From the NCBI GenBank assembly GCA_949318235.1, contig OX439137.1, forward strand, positions 6,764,372 to 6,828,371: DNA of 64,000 nucleotides, read 5' to 3'. A program made the translations under genes and the position numbers. The notes beneath the pieces are model-generated. The model saw only the letters and a program-made list of their open reading frames with translations. It had not been told where the DNA came from and did no database searches. Below are positions 27,817 through 41,532 of this stretch, piece after piece. The DNA is from Ecdyonurus torrentis. Its lineage: Eukaryota; Arthropoda; Insecta; Ephemeroptera; Heptageniidae. Position 1 is the stretch's first letter. Each line of letters begins with the position of its first letter.

Positions 27817-28156
27817 TTCTTTATTCATTTAAATGCATAGACCACATAAAACAACATGTGCTTTTTAATGAATAAACACGAAATGGGATCTTCAAAACTG
27901 ATGTCAATTTTTACCAGAATGTTAATGTAGCCCCACGATAGAGCGTGAAAAAACTGTAAAGTATGCAATTTGCGTTAAAATTCATGTTTATGACGTCAAA
28001 AACATGCAAAAATTAGTATGAAAATGCTTTACGGGTTGCATAAATTGCATTTTCTGATCACTGCTACGGGGCTACTGTTGGGTTTTGAGACGACAAACTA
28101 ATGTTATTTATGTAAGTTCCATCCAGTGTTTTGTGATATAAATGCTTATGATTTTC
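27810..28156. repeat. Dispersed repeat, family J copy 1
   Basis: Collinear with 55148-55492 over about 340 bp: GCATAGA..ACATAAAACAACATG, CAAAACTGATG, TTTTTACCAGAAT, GAGAGCGTGAAAAAACTGT, GGGTTGCATA, TTTCTGATCACTGC, ATGTTATTTATGTAAGT and TTTTGTGAT. It starts with the same 21 nt as the LINE tail junction at 14242-14262 (ATTCAAAATTCTTTATTC-type). A TGACGTCA lies at 27991-27998. There is no coding frame or terminal inverted repeat. A LINE-mobilised SINE or an unrelated non-autonomous element are both possible. Confidence 0.65.
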
Positions 28157-28168
28157 TCCGGTCTATTC

Positions 28169-28250
28169 CTTTATAAGGTAGAGACAGTGTTAAAAATATC
28201 GCGTTTTTTGTGACAGTGATATTTTTACCACTGTCTCTATACCTTTATAG
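28169..28250. mobile_element. Short foldback element (82 bp)
   Basis: Left TATAAGGTAGAGACAGTG and right (reverse complement) TATAAAGGTATAGAGACAGT pair over about 30 bp with two small gaps, around a loop holding GCGTTTTTTGTGACAG. It lies just beyond repeat J and is missing from the other J copy, so it is probably a separate insertion. Confidence 0.6.
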
Positions 28251-29556
28251 TCATATCATAACACAAATACAAGAACTTTGGATTTCGTCTCACGATTAGA
28301 CCAGTATGGAATGATTGGAAATAAAATATTTCTTTGCTTTCTGGTAAAATTATGCTTATTTACATAAAACAATATTACGTTAATTAAAGTTTCCATATGA
28401 ATACAATGCATTGCCATGAAGCAGTATTTTATAGAATAAAATTTAATATCACAGAGTCTGTATACCCTGCGATATATATTTATATATATATATATATTTT
28501 ACCTATTTATTTTTCTTTCTGAAAATAACGTATAATAAAAAATCAAACGTATGATAATTAATTACAAATTAACGACTTAAAATGAAAGAAATCATGCATA
28601 ATTTTTAACAGTAATGTAAACTGTTAAAAAAATCTTTTTTTAATATAGATTATAAACTTTTAAGATTTAATAGATATTAAAAAAATATATATAAAAAAAA
28701 GCCATGTGTGTGAGAATGAGTAAAAATTAAAATTAACAGAACTAAAAATATTTTTATGTTTATAAAACAAAAATCTTTACTTTTTTGTATAAACTTGAAT
28801 GTTTAAGTTTAAAAAAATTACGTAATTTCTTTATTAATAAAGTTTTTTTTTTTTTTTTTTTTTACACACGCATACGTATAGCTTTGGAAATTAAACAGAG
28901 CTTTTTTTATATATCATAAATTGTTTACATTTATTTTTTCAAGCTTTTTAAAATTATTTCATTTGATTTTTATTTTTCTTTGCTAAATTCTATTTTTATA
29001 TTCATTTAAAAGTTTATTTTTATGCCAGAAAAAAAAATTTAATTAATTAAATATACGAATTTTTCTTTTTAACTTTTCGTATATTGTTAAACATGCGGAC
29101 AAAAGTAATGCATAATAATTATGCTATCTTATTCTGTATCCATCCATAGAATAATATAATTTATGCTATATTATTTGTTATTCCGCAGAATATATGTTTA
29201 TGCTATATTTTATGCATTTTTTTCATCCTTCCTTCCATATAACGGTAAAATAGCAAATGTTTGAATAATTGCATTTTTTTTTTCAAAATTTTAAAGAAAG
29301 TATTCCCAATAAATGATTTATTCCGAAACAGAAAAGTCCAAATACACTAAAATGAATAAAAAAAAAAAATAATAACAATAATAAAAAAAATGCAAAGAAA
29401 CAAAAACACACATCTGGAAATCTTCCATCCGATACAAAATGAAATGAAAAATTTCAACAACACATATAGGAAAACCATACATGGGGAAAAAAACGACGAT
29501 TTTAAACCCAAGGATTAAATTCTATAGATTTATAATGTTATTTATGCACAAATTCA

Positions 29557-29559
<3 letters not shown>
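28251..29559. other. AT-rich non-coding segment
   Basis: Contains a TA array near 28470-28498, a T run near 28845-28863, and a family I fragment at 29095-29225 with TAATTATGCTATCTTATTC and TTTATGCTATATT. No gene is visible. Confidence 0.6.
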
Positions 29560-29626
<67 letters not shown>

Positions 29627-29685
29627 CCACCCACCCAAGAACAGTGTTTAGAATTGAACAAATTTCAATTCTGTAAGGAAATTTG

Positions 29686-29714
<29 letters not shown>
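29560..29714. repeat. Compound (TC)n-(AC)n-CCAC microsatellite and poly-A
   Basis: A TC array (29560-29606) runs directly into an AC array (to about 29626) and CCCAC units. A poly-A run (about 29684-29714) follows 60 bp later. Confidence 0.93.
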
Positions 29715-29719
<5 letters not shown>

Positions 29720-30620
29720 AAATATATCATTTATCTTATATGTATTTAACACTGTTATTTGAATGCGATACAAGAATACATTTTTCACATGCATACATAT
29801 ATTTATACACATAATCTAGTTTCACCCTTATATGAGCTAATACAATAGCACATTTATTGAAGCATCAATCTATACATATCGAGTATCATTTTTTTTTTTA
29901 TATTAAAAAAAAATTGTGCAAAAGGGATTGTGTCGAAAAGAGAAAAAGGATTTAAACTTTACGATCAAATATCCTTTTTTTTTTATTATTAATACAATGG
30001 TACATCGTTATACCTGAATTTATATAAAAATCTGTGAGATATTTTTATATATAGAATAACAATGTACACATATATGTATAAAAAAAAATATATATACATT
30101 TATAATCAATATATCGGCGTATATGCCAATAATACTTAATCTAAATTTTTTTTCCTTACATTATATGGGTGTGTGTAACGGATTTTTTTATACATATAAC
30201 AAATAATATTAATGATGTGTAGTCTTATTTTTATTTTTTTCAATTAATCTATAGGTTTTCAATATAATATAAGAAAAGGCCTTAACTAATGTGTACTTTA
30301 AGTTTCATTGGGAGGGGTCGGGATTATTATATTTTTTTTCATGGGTGTCTCTTTATATATATACATGAAAAAATAGAAAAATTTCCATCAATTTTTTTTA
30401 GGTGGCATTACTAATTGAAAGATACATACTTTTTAAATTTTATATTATAAGATCTTTCTGTATTCGATTAGAACATACTTTTTTTTTTTTTTTTTTCTTT
30501 ATTTCAAACTGATCAAGTTGTTGAATATTTTCCTGATTGAAAAATTATTAGTTTTAAACAACAAGCAAATTTCATGATTAAAATTTAATTGTTATTGCAA
30601 TTATTGAAATATTTTAGTGC

Positions 30621-30623
<3 letters not shown>
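29715..30623. other. AT-rich non-coding segment
   Basis: Poly-T and poly-A runs and AT-rich DNA only. No gene is visible. Confidence 0.7.

Positions 30624-30688
<65 letters not shown>
30624..30688. repeat. (TA)n microsatellite, 65 bp
   Basis: A TA array with one phase break near 30658-30660, capable of cruciform extrusion in principle. Confidence 0.95.
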
Positions 30689-30689
<1 letters not shown>

Positions 30690-31342
30690 GAAAAAGTAAA
30701 CAATATGTTGCACATTACAAATTATTATTTGAAAAGTTGTATATATAAAAAAAAAGTTTAAAAATTTAAAAATATAACAATTAAAATAAGAAATTAGCTG
30801 GTGTATTTTTTTTTTAATATTCTATATTTTCCACCGAAAAAAAAAAAAGAAAAAAAAAAAAAATTTACGTATGATTTTACGAATCGATTCTTGAGCTATT
30901 GCCCAAATGACCCAAACTTTTCATATATCATCTATATTTTCAAATTTAGTCAAGTCACTATTATATACATGAGTATAATATGAAAATGGAAATGCATGAA
31001 TGTGACAGCTTTTCTAAACAATCCATATCATAAGAGAAAAATAAAATGAAAAATATTAATTCAATTTCTATGTTATATAAATATATAAAATGTGATTGTC
31101 AGACAAACCAAAGATAAATATAAAAGAATATGATGATCTCGTCTCCGTTTTTTTTTTCCCCCTATTATTATTGATTTTTATATTTTTGTACAAAAAGTCA
31201 AGATTATATATTTTTCTTTTCATTTTCTTTTATTTTGAAATGAAAGGCACCACATATATAAGCTTATACAGTAGTATAGTTTAATATTGGGAGGTTGGCA
31301 AGCAAGGATTTAGTCTGTCTTTCGAAATTGTATTGTTCATTT

Positions 31343-31463
<121 letters not shown>

Positions 31464-31563
31464 AAAATTGTCACATCATCATACAGAGCTCCATTATTCT
31501 TTTGATGCCCAAAAACTATTAACTCCCTTCAAATATATACTCGATATAGCCACAAAAATTACT

Positions 31564-31597
<34 letters not shown>

Positions 31598-31598
<1 letters not shown>

Positions 31599-32123
31599 TA
31601 TTGAGTATAATGAAAATATAATAACACACTGAGAAAAAAGTGGTAGAGACTTGTATAAGTGGTTATTACTAAACATGTCATATATCTCTAAATATTTATG
31701 CTAATATACATCACACTCTAATGCAAAAGATAGTAAAGTAATCCTATAAATTTAATATGCAATCCAATAATGAAATAATATTTTAAAAAGTTAATAGATT
31801 TATACATATATTTCAATGTTCATTATATTTGTAACGATAATTTTTCTTTAAACTGTTAGAATTTGATGATATAAGTAGGTGTAGACCTTTTTATGGCTTC
31901 TATAATAAAATCCATTTATTACATATATATCAATATTCTGTTTTCTTATAGGCATATAAATTAATGAACAGACTCTGTCATAGAACATTTTATTCTTTGC
32001 TTTTATTCTATAATGCAATATGCAATAAGTAAAATTTGAATGGCTGAGAATTTGCAGTGCCAGCTCTATAAAAATTGGTTCTATAAACTTAATTCAAAGG
32101 AAAAAACGTAATTCATAATTAGA
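31598..32123. other. AT-rich non-coding segment
   Basis: Featureless AT-rich DNA between the T run and the first of two adjacent family G copies. Confidence 0.65.
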
Positions 32124-32360
32124 AAGGGTGGTCAGGTATAGGAAAATGACACATTTTTCCAGTTTAAAAATATTTAGCAATATTTTTAAGATCATTGATG
32201 CTGTTTGAATGATAGGTTTCAAGTATTTTTGAAAAAAAAATAAAAATGCAATAAAAAAAATACTTAAAGCAAATAGCCAAAATCGACACATTTGTCCTGC
32301 TGAGTAATGTTATTCATTGCTCAAGTATGGCGTCGAAGCGTAATCAGTATGACGTCATAA
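32124..32360 (+). mobile_element. Degraded MITE, family G copy 4
   Basis: Retains the family order: GGTATAGGAAAATGAC, CAGTTTAAAAATATTTAGC, ATCATTGATGCTGTTT, TGTCCTGCTGAGTAATG and AAGTATGGCGTCGAAGCG. A TGACGTCA lies at 32350-32357. The left terminal repeat is not recognisable. The right end runs into a 30-bp tandem repeat instead of the usual TACACCCTATA end. Confidence 0.75.
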
Positions 32361-32431
32361 GTATAAATAAATTAAAGTAAGCGTCAATAAGTATAAATAA
32401 ATTAAAGTAAGCGCCAATAAGTATAAATAAG
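32359..32431. repeat. 30-bp tandem repeat, 2.4 copies
   Basis: The unit begins GTATAAATAAATTAAAGTAA and ends GCGTCAATAA (second copy GCGCCAATAA). Copies are 32361-32390, 32391-32420 and a partial third. It starts exactly at the right edge of the degraded G copy. Confidence 0.9.
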
Positions 32432-32555
32432 TTGTATAAAATATTAGCATAACTTCTGATGAACGTTTCATGTACTTTCTGGATAGACTTCACCTAATCA
32501 TCATTGTTATGACACATCACCACAACCTAGCTTGATTGATCATGATTTAACCTTA

Positions 32556-32837
32556 TAGGATCTATGCATTCATGCTAAAGTCGACGCCATGTTGGATAAC
32601 AAAATAACATGTGTGGCATAGGAAAAAAAATCATTTTGCCAGTTTAAAAACACATTGCAATATTTTTGAGAGTATATTGATGCTGTAAATGTGTTAAATT
32701 AGTATCTCAAGTATGTGAAACAAAAAATTAACCGATTTCGCAAAGAAAATCGTCTTAAACAAAGTTTGTCCTATGCTGAGCAATGTTATGCACTACTCCA
32801 GTATGGCCTAAATATGACGTCACCCGCATACACCCTA
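32556..32837 (+). mobile_element. TA-flanked MITE, family G copy 3
   Basis: A 282-bp element flanked by TA, with ends TAGGATCTATGCATTCATGC and (reverse complement) TAGGGTGTATGCGGGTGACG. The interior matches copies 1 and 2. A TGACGTCA lies at 32815-32822. Relative to copy 1, a short piece around the CCAAGCGC word is missing before the CRE. It lies only about 200 bp from copy 4. Confidence 0.88.
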
Positions 32838-33382
32838 TAGTCACCTGTTTTTTGAGTGTAAAATATTTTAGTCTACTGTAATCAATTATCAATATAAACA
32901 ACAAAAAAAAACTCTCAATATCAATAAATATAAGGTCAAAAAATATAATAAACGTAATTTCTATCTATATCGCCTATAGAGTTTTTATTTCCAATATTTG
33001 ATCTAATATTACATACTGTATCAAGTGCTAAACAAACAGAAGAAACAATAAGACAAAAAAAAAAAAAAAAAAAAAAAACTTTTAAATAACAAAGTTCAAT
33101 AATGTTCTATATAGATTGACACGTATATATAGCACAATATAATAAAATAATAAACAATAAAATAATATACAGCTAGACCAAAACTAGAAAGAGGATACTT
33201 TCAACCGGATGTACCCACTTTATTATAAATTATATAATTAAGTAATGAGGATTAAGTTTCATAATTTCTAACTTTAAAATAATGATAACATGACAAATTT
33301 TTGTTTTGATCTGCTATTTAGAAACTTAGAAAAAGGGGTATTTCCGGTTCCTGTCATCTTCTTTTTAGATTTGCGTATATAT

Positions 33383-33655
33383 AGGGGTAGTATACACCCT
33401 TATTCCGCTATCTGAACCATAGACCATAACTTTGGGTTATCTATTAAACTCAGGTAAGGCTCTATAACTTCTACAATGTTAAAGGAATGAGCATACTACA
33501 ATCAAAATACTAAAAATTATTAAAAAAAAAATTATTATTATTATTATTTTTATATAAACTGGAAGTCACTCAAGGTACCCAGGTAGTAAAGATATACTTT
33601 GACTATACCCCTATTTTATTAACTGAACCTTTGGCCAGCTTCCGGTTTCCCATGT
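33383..33655 (-). repeat. Dispersed repeat family H, two partial copies
   Basis: On the minus strand, TGCTCATTCCTTTAACATTG, GAAG and ATAGAGCCTTACCTGA (33494 back to 33452) match 50140-50185. A separate piece at 33601-33651 carries GAACCTTTGGCCAGCTTCCGG, matching the other half of the 50.2-kb copy in reverse. The two pieces are separated by an AT-rich insertion containing a TTA array. The family carries an ETS-like CCGGAAG core. The transposon class is unknown. Confidence 0.6.
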
Positions 33656-33679
33656 ACACGGTGAATAAATAATTAATTG

Positions 33680-33900
33680 CGTAATGCGTATAATTACGTA
33701 GTTTGCTGAATCATGTCACATAGTATATAATCGCTACTATTTTTGAATTTCATAAATAATTTTGCTACTTTTTGTAAACAGCATAAACATATAATGCAGT
33801 ACAGCATAATTATTATACACTATAGCATAATGAGTCGTATTGCTATATAAAAATATATTGCTTACAAAATTGATACACTTATTTTTGTCTATTATAGTCA
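33680..33900. repeat. AT-rich palindromic dispersed repeat, family I copy
   Basis: Contains TTACGTAG, ATAATGCAGTACAGCATAATTATTATAC, TATAGCATAATGAG and CTTATTTTTGTC, the diagnostic words of the family. Borders are approximate. Confidence 0.5.
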
Positions 33901-34809
33901 GTAATTTCACCAAAATAAAGAATCCACATATAACCTTCTGCGCTGTTTAAAACAATAAAACATTCATATAATATTAAATAACTCAAAAGTTATATCCAAT
34001 TCATTGATTTATCAAAAGAAATATATTATATAAATAAAAAAAAAGTATATATACAGTAAAAAAGTATTGATTAGATTGGTAAAATTAGCTTGTATTTGTA
34101 ATTAAGTTTATTCTGGCAATGTCGTGTCAGGAAAAAAAAAAAAAAAAAAAAGCCTGCTAGCCTCGTGTATAATTTAGTAATATTGATTTCTGATTAACCA
34201 AGAGAACCGCATTTCGTCGTATAAAGCAATGTCAACCGAGAACCATGACTCGCTATATAGTGAGAGAGTTTCAAGTTAAATAAAAAAAAAAAAAAAAAAA
34301 AAAAAAATGCTTATACTTAACGAAAAAAAGAAAAGAATACGCGAGACACTTTTCTATGGTTTCTTACAAGATTTTTAATCCTTTTCATATTATATATATT
34401 AATAATGAAATTTCTATTATATAGCATTTTTCTTAGAATATTTGTGATATATTTTTTGTATATAAGATATTTAAAAGTTATGTTTTACGTGGTAGTTACT
34501 AAATAAGAATGATTGTTAGTTCAACTCAGGGCTTAAAGTATAGAAAAATTCTTTTGAGGGAGCTATCAATGCTAAAAAAAACAAACTCATAAGATAGCTC
34601 CGGAGCTCGTTAAGAAGTGCAATTTTTAATTTTCAAATTTTTACCGGAGCTCCGGTTAGCTTCGGCTTACTTCAAGCCCTGGACTCCAAGTTACTGTGCT
34701 GATTTGGATAACTCTACTATATTTTACATCATTATATTTATAGTAAAGCAGTATAGACGTCCTATACAAATTGTAGAAGCACCATCACTATCTTTTATGT
34801 TCAGTATTT

Positions 34810-34847
<38 letters not shown>

Positions 34848-35445
34848 ATTTTTAGTAAACGTAAAATATAATTTGTAATAATAGTTATAGAAGCAGTGAC
34901 TATCCAAAACTTCACGCAAGTGTACCGCATAATTCAGTGACGCAGAAATACATTTCGTTGATTTAGTTAATTTGTATTTAAATTTAGTAAGACATTGAAA
35001 ATATTGAAATATTTATTTAAAGAAATTATTTCATATTTCTTACCACCAAGATAATTTACTCTCGTTTCCGCATATGACTAAACTTCATTTTTAAACAATG
35101 ATCTGATTTAACATTCTGTTCTCATAATATTTTGTATTAAAAAAAATCAATTTTCATTATTATTAAATATATGAACGGTAAAAAGATAAGTATAGAGGAA
35201 AAAGAAAATTATAATATTATGAGTAATTTTAAATTACGGTTTTCAAAATGTGTGATTCCATATTAAGTTTATAAGTATGGCTATATTTTGGACTTAAATA
35301 TAAATAAATTAAAATATGCGCACAATTAATTTAATTGCTATATGAGCATTATATTTTCTTAAGTTCCCACCTTTTTCTTATTTTTTTACATTGCACCCTA
35401 TCATTTCCGTCTATATAGAAATTACACAAAGAATTAATCGAAGTG

Positions 35446-35450
<5 letters not shown>
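33901..35450. other. AT-rich non-coding segment
   Basis: Contains A runs (34130-34151, 34281-34307), T33 (34813-34845) and the patch AGCTCCGG..CCGGAGCT: AGCTCCGGAGCTCG at 34597-34610 and ACCGGAGCTCCGGTTAG at 34645-34661. These are short GC-rich palindromes of unknown meaning. No gene is visible. Confidence 0.55.

Positions 35451-35502
<52 letters not shown>
35451..35502. repeat. (GA)n microsatellite
   Basis: A 52-bp GA array. Confidence 0.95.
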
Positions 35503-35503
<1 letters not shown>

Positions 35504-35755
35504 TATATGCATTACAAGAAAGAAAGGAGAGAGTTCATTAAAAATAAAGAAGTATCTAAGGTGACGTTTTTCTCTGGGATTTATGATAAGCTTTCTGCTC
35601 AAGAAATAAAAAGAAAGAAGAAGAAAAAAAAATCTCTTTTAGAAAAAAAAAGTTGCTAAAGGGGGTTGAAGAGGGTGAGGAAGGGGGTGGTAGAAAAATA
35701 ATAATAATAACCCCTCGCTAGAATATCTCTTAAGAAAAGAAAATTTTCAGCACTA

Positions 35756-38068
<2,313 letters not shown>

Positions 38069-38122
<54 letters not shown>
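38069..38122. repeat. (CT)n microsatellite
   Basis: A 54-bp CT array. Confidence 0.95.
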
Positions 38123-38124
<2 letters not shown>

Positions 38125-38773
38125 CTATGTTACAATTTTACTATATGGATATATAACATATATACACAGATGCCCTTTATGTTACCTTAATTAAGCAACA
38201 AAATCGTATTTCTAATCGGTACCTTGTTAAACTTTTTTTTTTCAGCATGTTATATTTATATTTGGGTATAGTGCCTTCGTTAATATTAATGAGCACTTTT
38301 TTTTTCTTTTTGCAACGCCCAGAAAAAATGTTTATAGCAATAAAATGTTAAGTTGATTTTCAAGACTATTTTTTTAATTGTATTATTTATATATGATTGT
38401 AGATTAAATATTTTGTAAATTAAATGTTTTGGGCTATGGAATAAAAATAATAAAAAGGTTGATCATTTTTTTCTTCTTGTAATCAATTTCTGTGACTCAT
38501 TTGTCTCCCCATTTCTCTCTCCCTCTCTGACTTAATAACACGTTGATTACTAATTAATTGGAAAATCAACAAATCATAATAACGATTGTTTCAATTTACA
38601 TCGTAAATTCAAATTATTTTAGACCAATTAAAATCATATCAATTTGAGACGAAATTAGAAATTTTGATGTGAAAATGAAAAAAAAATTAATCAAAGCACA
38701 ATATGACGGTGCTGTATATATTTATATAAATATGACTTTTTTTTTTTTTTTTTTTTTTTTGTATGTGTGAAAA

Positions 38774-38815
38774 ATACTAATTACTTGTTCTCTATTTTTG
38801 TTACAGGAGGTGAGT
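38774..38815 (+). promoter_or_regulatory. Splice acceptor abutting a splice donor (ratchet-like)
   Basis: TACTAAT (branch-point consensus, branch A at 38780) is followed by a pyrimidine-rich tract and TTACAGGAG|GTGAGT. CAG ends at 38806, 26 nt after the branch A. A second AG (38808-38809) sits directly against the donor GTGAGT (38810-38815). Using the second AG gives the AG|GTRAGT structure of recursive splice sites, known from long introns of animals. Using the first gives a 3-nt GAG microexon. A T23 run lies 15-40 nt further upstream of the branch point. Use in vivo is inference. If real, a plus-strand transcript crosses this region. Confidence 0.45.
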
Positions 38816-38947
38816 GCGAGAAAAAAATTACAATTTTGCAGATACATATTATGTGTGAGTAGCAATTTAAAAACTTTTTAATTCAATTAAAAATTTTAAT
38901 TGATGGCCAATTATTTACCTTTTTTTTACTTTGTAACACCTGCAGTT

Positions 38948-38962
38948 CCCCCCCCCCCCCCC
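38948..38962. repeat. Poly-C run (15 nt)
   Basis: Fifteen consecutive C, unusual in DNA this AT-rich. Confidence 0.9.
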
Positions 38963-39386
38963 AATGTTCGTAGACATTTTAAGCAATGCTTCGATTTGAG
39001 AGTAATTACAGGTGAGGATCTAGAGGGGGTGGGGGAAATGATGATAACAATCACCTTCCGAAAAAATCAGTCAATATACATGCTTTACATATAGAACCCA
39101 CACGGATAAAAATATACTAGCCGGAGTTTCGGCAGCATTTAATATAATTGAATAATAATTATGCTGCACAGCGATTATAACAACCAACAACGCATACATC
39201 ATTATAACACCGCAGTTATCAAAAGTCTACAAACTTCAGCTATTTATGTAATATCAATTTAACATTTCTCATTACATATTTATATTTCATTTATTTGATA
39301 TTACGGATTACAAAATTTATTATTATAACCGTTCACGGTGCACCACTCGTTTTATTAAATTCATATAGGATATACATGCGGGCGCG

Positions 39387-39753
39387 ATTCATCAAAGAAT
39401 TACCATGTAAACAACCTTAGAAATACTATATAGGGTGTTAGGATTATAGAACCTGAACAGAGAAGTGACAACTTCATGTTTTAGGCATGTTTTGAAAGAC
39501 CCACTAAAAGTACCCAAATTTTTAAGCTAAATGATTGGCTACCCACAAAATTGGAGCTTTCTCATGGGCTAAGAGTATTTCGACTGTCATTTAAGTTTGG
39601 GTACTTTAAGCGGGACTTTCAAAACTAATGTATTGTAGGTCTGCCTAAAACATGAGGTTACCGCTTCTCTGTTTAGGTTCCCTAGTTAGGATTTCCTATA
39701 TAAAGTTCTTATATCTCCTAATTTTTAGGTAACCTATAAATGCTTTCTTGAAT
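39387..39753. mobile_element. MITE family L copy 2, interrupted by another MITE
   Basis: The ends ATTCATCAAAG (left) and CTTTCTTGAAT (right) are imperfect inverted repeats. With the insertion at 39446-39684 and one duplication copy removed, the remaining 119 bp is collinear with the intact copy at 47076-47198: AACCTTAGAA, CTATATAGGGT, TTTCCTATA and AACCTATA in order. This is a short non-autonomous foldback element older than the insertion it carries. Confidence 0.75.
39437..39693. mobile_element. MULE-like MITE with 9-bp target duplication, nested
   Basis: A 239-bp element (39446-39684) is flanked by the exact 9-bp direct repeat GTTAGGATT (39437-39445 and 39685-39693). Long inverted arms of about 80 bp start TAGAACCTGAACAGAGAAG (left, after one A) and TAGGGAACCTAAACAGAGAAG-like (right, reverse complement). 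They share CATGTTTTAGGCA, TTTTGAAAG and AAAGTACCCAAA. Nine-bp duplications with long terminal repeats are characteristic of Mutator-like (MULE) transposons. No coding capacity. The interior holds GATTGGCTA. Confidence 0.88.
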
Positions 39754-40608
39754 TGCACGTATGCTTTTTCAAAATTGGGGCCTATTCACCCTTTTTTTTA
39801 TAATTAAATGTCATCTGATTAAAAATTAATGGTGCATAGATTTTTTAAAAATATGCAAATGCAAAGTAACTATATAATAATCACTTATAAGTGACCCAGC
39901 AATTATATTAGAACCCTTGCTGGGTCATTAGGGTCATATCTCGTAGTCTTAACATTACGAGCTAAGAACATGACCCCTATAAAGTTTGGGCTAAAAGCTA
40001 AAATATTGCCCAAAAGATTTTTAAAATCTCAAAAAAGACGAAGAAGCAAAAATCTTTCAGAACATCATATATAGAAAAAAATTAAACGTACTTAATATAA
40101 ATTTAATTCATGTGATGCCATTCATTTTATTATTATTTTCTTTTCTGATTTCTCATCACAAAATTATGGTATTAATCGTGGCATACAATTTTTGAAACTT
40201 TTTAATTCGTGCACATAATAAAATTATTGGAGAGAGAGAGAGAGATTGAGATTTAGCCAACATTATACTTGAATATTATATTAAAATTTTGTTGAAGTCA
40301 CATGTCTTATATAAAATCACCTTTCTCTCACGATTTCCATAGACAATAGAGGACATAATGTATGTTTCTTTTTTTAAATATATAAATAATCACCTTTTAA
40401 CATTAATATACATTATAAAAAATTCATGTGAACTTTTCAATACTAAATAATTTCTAAACATTCATTCGAGAAAAAGGTTCATTTTCAAAAGTTTTTATTA
40501 CTATGGAATTAACAATCAATAAAATTGATTCTCTAACTATAAAAAACACAAAATAATACCCAATATAAAGGTTAATAAATTACGCGAGTAAAAATTTACA
40601 CTCATTTT
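39754..40608. other. Non-coding segment
   Basis: AT-rich with a short AG run near 40229-40246. Two short words around AGTGACCCAGCAA and TTGCTGGGTCATTAG (39890-39930) form a perfect small hairpin stem (TGACCCAGCAA/TTGCTGGGTCA). No gene is visible. Confidence 0.55.
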
Positions 40609-40832
40609 TATGTACACACGATTTGATACTATATACTTTACTATTCAAATAACTGGTACTGAAATTTACAATAATGCTGTTCGTAAACCCTGTTCTCGGC
40701 ACCAAAAATGACGATCGCCTATGGTTATTCAAATGGAATGCGCATTTTTTGGTGCAAGAGAACAGGGTTTACGAACAGCATTAATGTTACTTTTATGAGA
40801 AAAATACGCGCTGGACTTAAATGGTAAAATAT
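40609..40832. repeat. Dispersed repeat M copy 1 carrying a foldback MITE
   Basis: The sequence on either side of the MITE at 40673-40782 matches the last 90 bases of the window (63910-64000): TTTACTATTCAAA, GAAATTTACAAT before the insertion, then TGTTACTTTTATGAGAAAAA, ACGCG.TGGA.TTAAATGG after it. The window-end copy is therefore an unoccupied paralogous site. The class of repeat M is unknown. Confidence 0.7.
40673..40782. mobile_element. Foldback MITE, 110 bp
   Basis: Inverted arms of about 38 bp start AATGCTGTTCGTAAACCCTG on both strands and continue through TTCTC and GCACCAAAAA. The loop holds GACGATCGCCTATGG. Comparison with the empty paralog at 63950-63975 (TTTCAATGTTA) is best explained by a 3-bp AAT duplication, as in PIF/Harbinger elements. 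A TA duplication cannot be excluded because the ends are palindromic with the target. Confidence 0.82.
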
Positions 40833-40875
40833 TATCAAATCATGAGCATACAACAATTTTTTTGTTTATGAATGG

Positions 40876-40878
<3 letters not shown>

Positions 40879-40944
<66 letters not shown>
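40879..40944. repeat. (GA)n microsatellite
   Basis: A 66-bp GA array, close to repeat M copy 1. The window-end copy of M is also next to a GA array, but on the other side. Confidence 0.95.
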
Positions 40945-40948
<4 letters not shown>

Positions 40949-41412
40949 CTGTTATAAAATACTTGTACCCTCTTTTTTGCTATGAAAATATTTTTAACGA
41001 TAGACATGACAATAAAAATCTTGAATTAGTAATCAATTGATAATCAATATGCAAGACTTATCGTTCATATATATTGATACACACCTATAAGTTTGAAATT
41101 TCTTAGAAATCGACTACTCTACTAGAATAATTTAGTTAATTATGGAAAAGTGCCAATTATTATTATTTTTTCGTTGTATGTAAAAATAATATATTTATAA
41201 TGCTTTCTGAATTACTTATTGTGTTTATTATTATTTTTTATTATTATTTATTAATATTTATTTTATCAATAAACTTTTTTTTTTGATTGTTTGTTTTGAT
41301 AAAATACAATAGGATGTTTATAAAAACATATTGTGTAATTTAAATTGACATTTGAATCGTGATAATAATTTTTAATTATATTTTTTTAGATAATTCGATT
41401 ATTATTATTATT

Positions 41413-41450
<38 letters not shown>
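41413..41450. repeat. (GA)n microsatellite
   Basis: A 38-bp GA array with one A interruption. Confidence 0.93.
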
Positions 41451-41532
41451 AAGGAACAGGATATTAGTAAAGGACTCCTAAATTATTTTAAAAAGATTCC
41501 CATTTCTTAATTGTTTATATTTATTTTAATAA

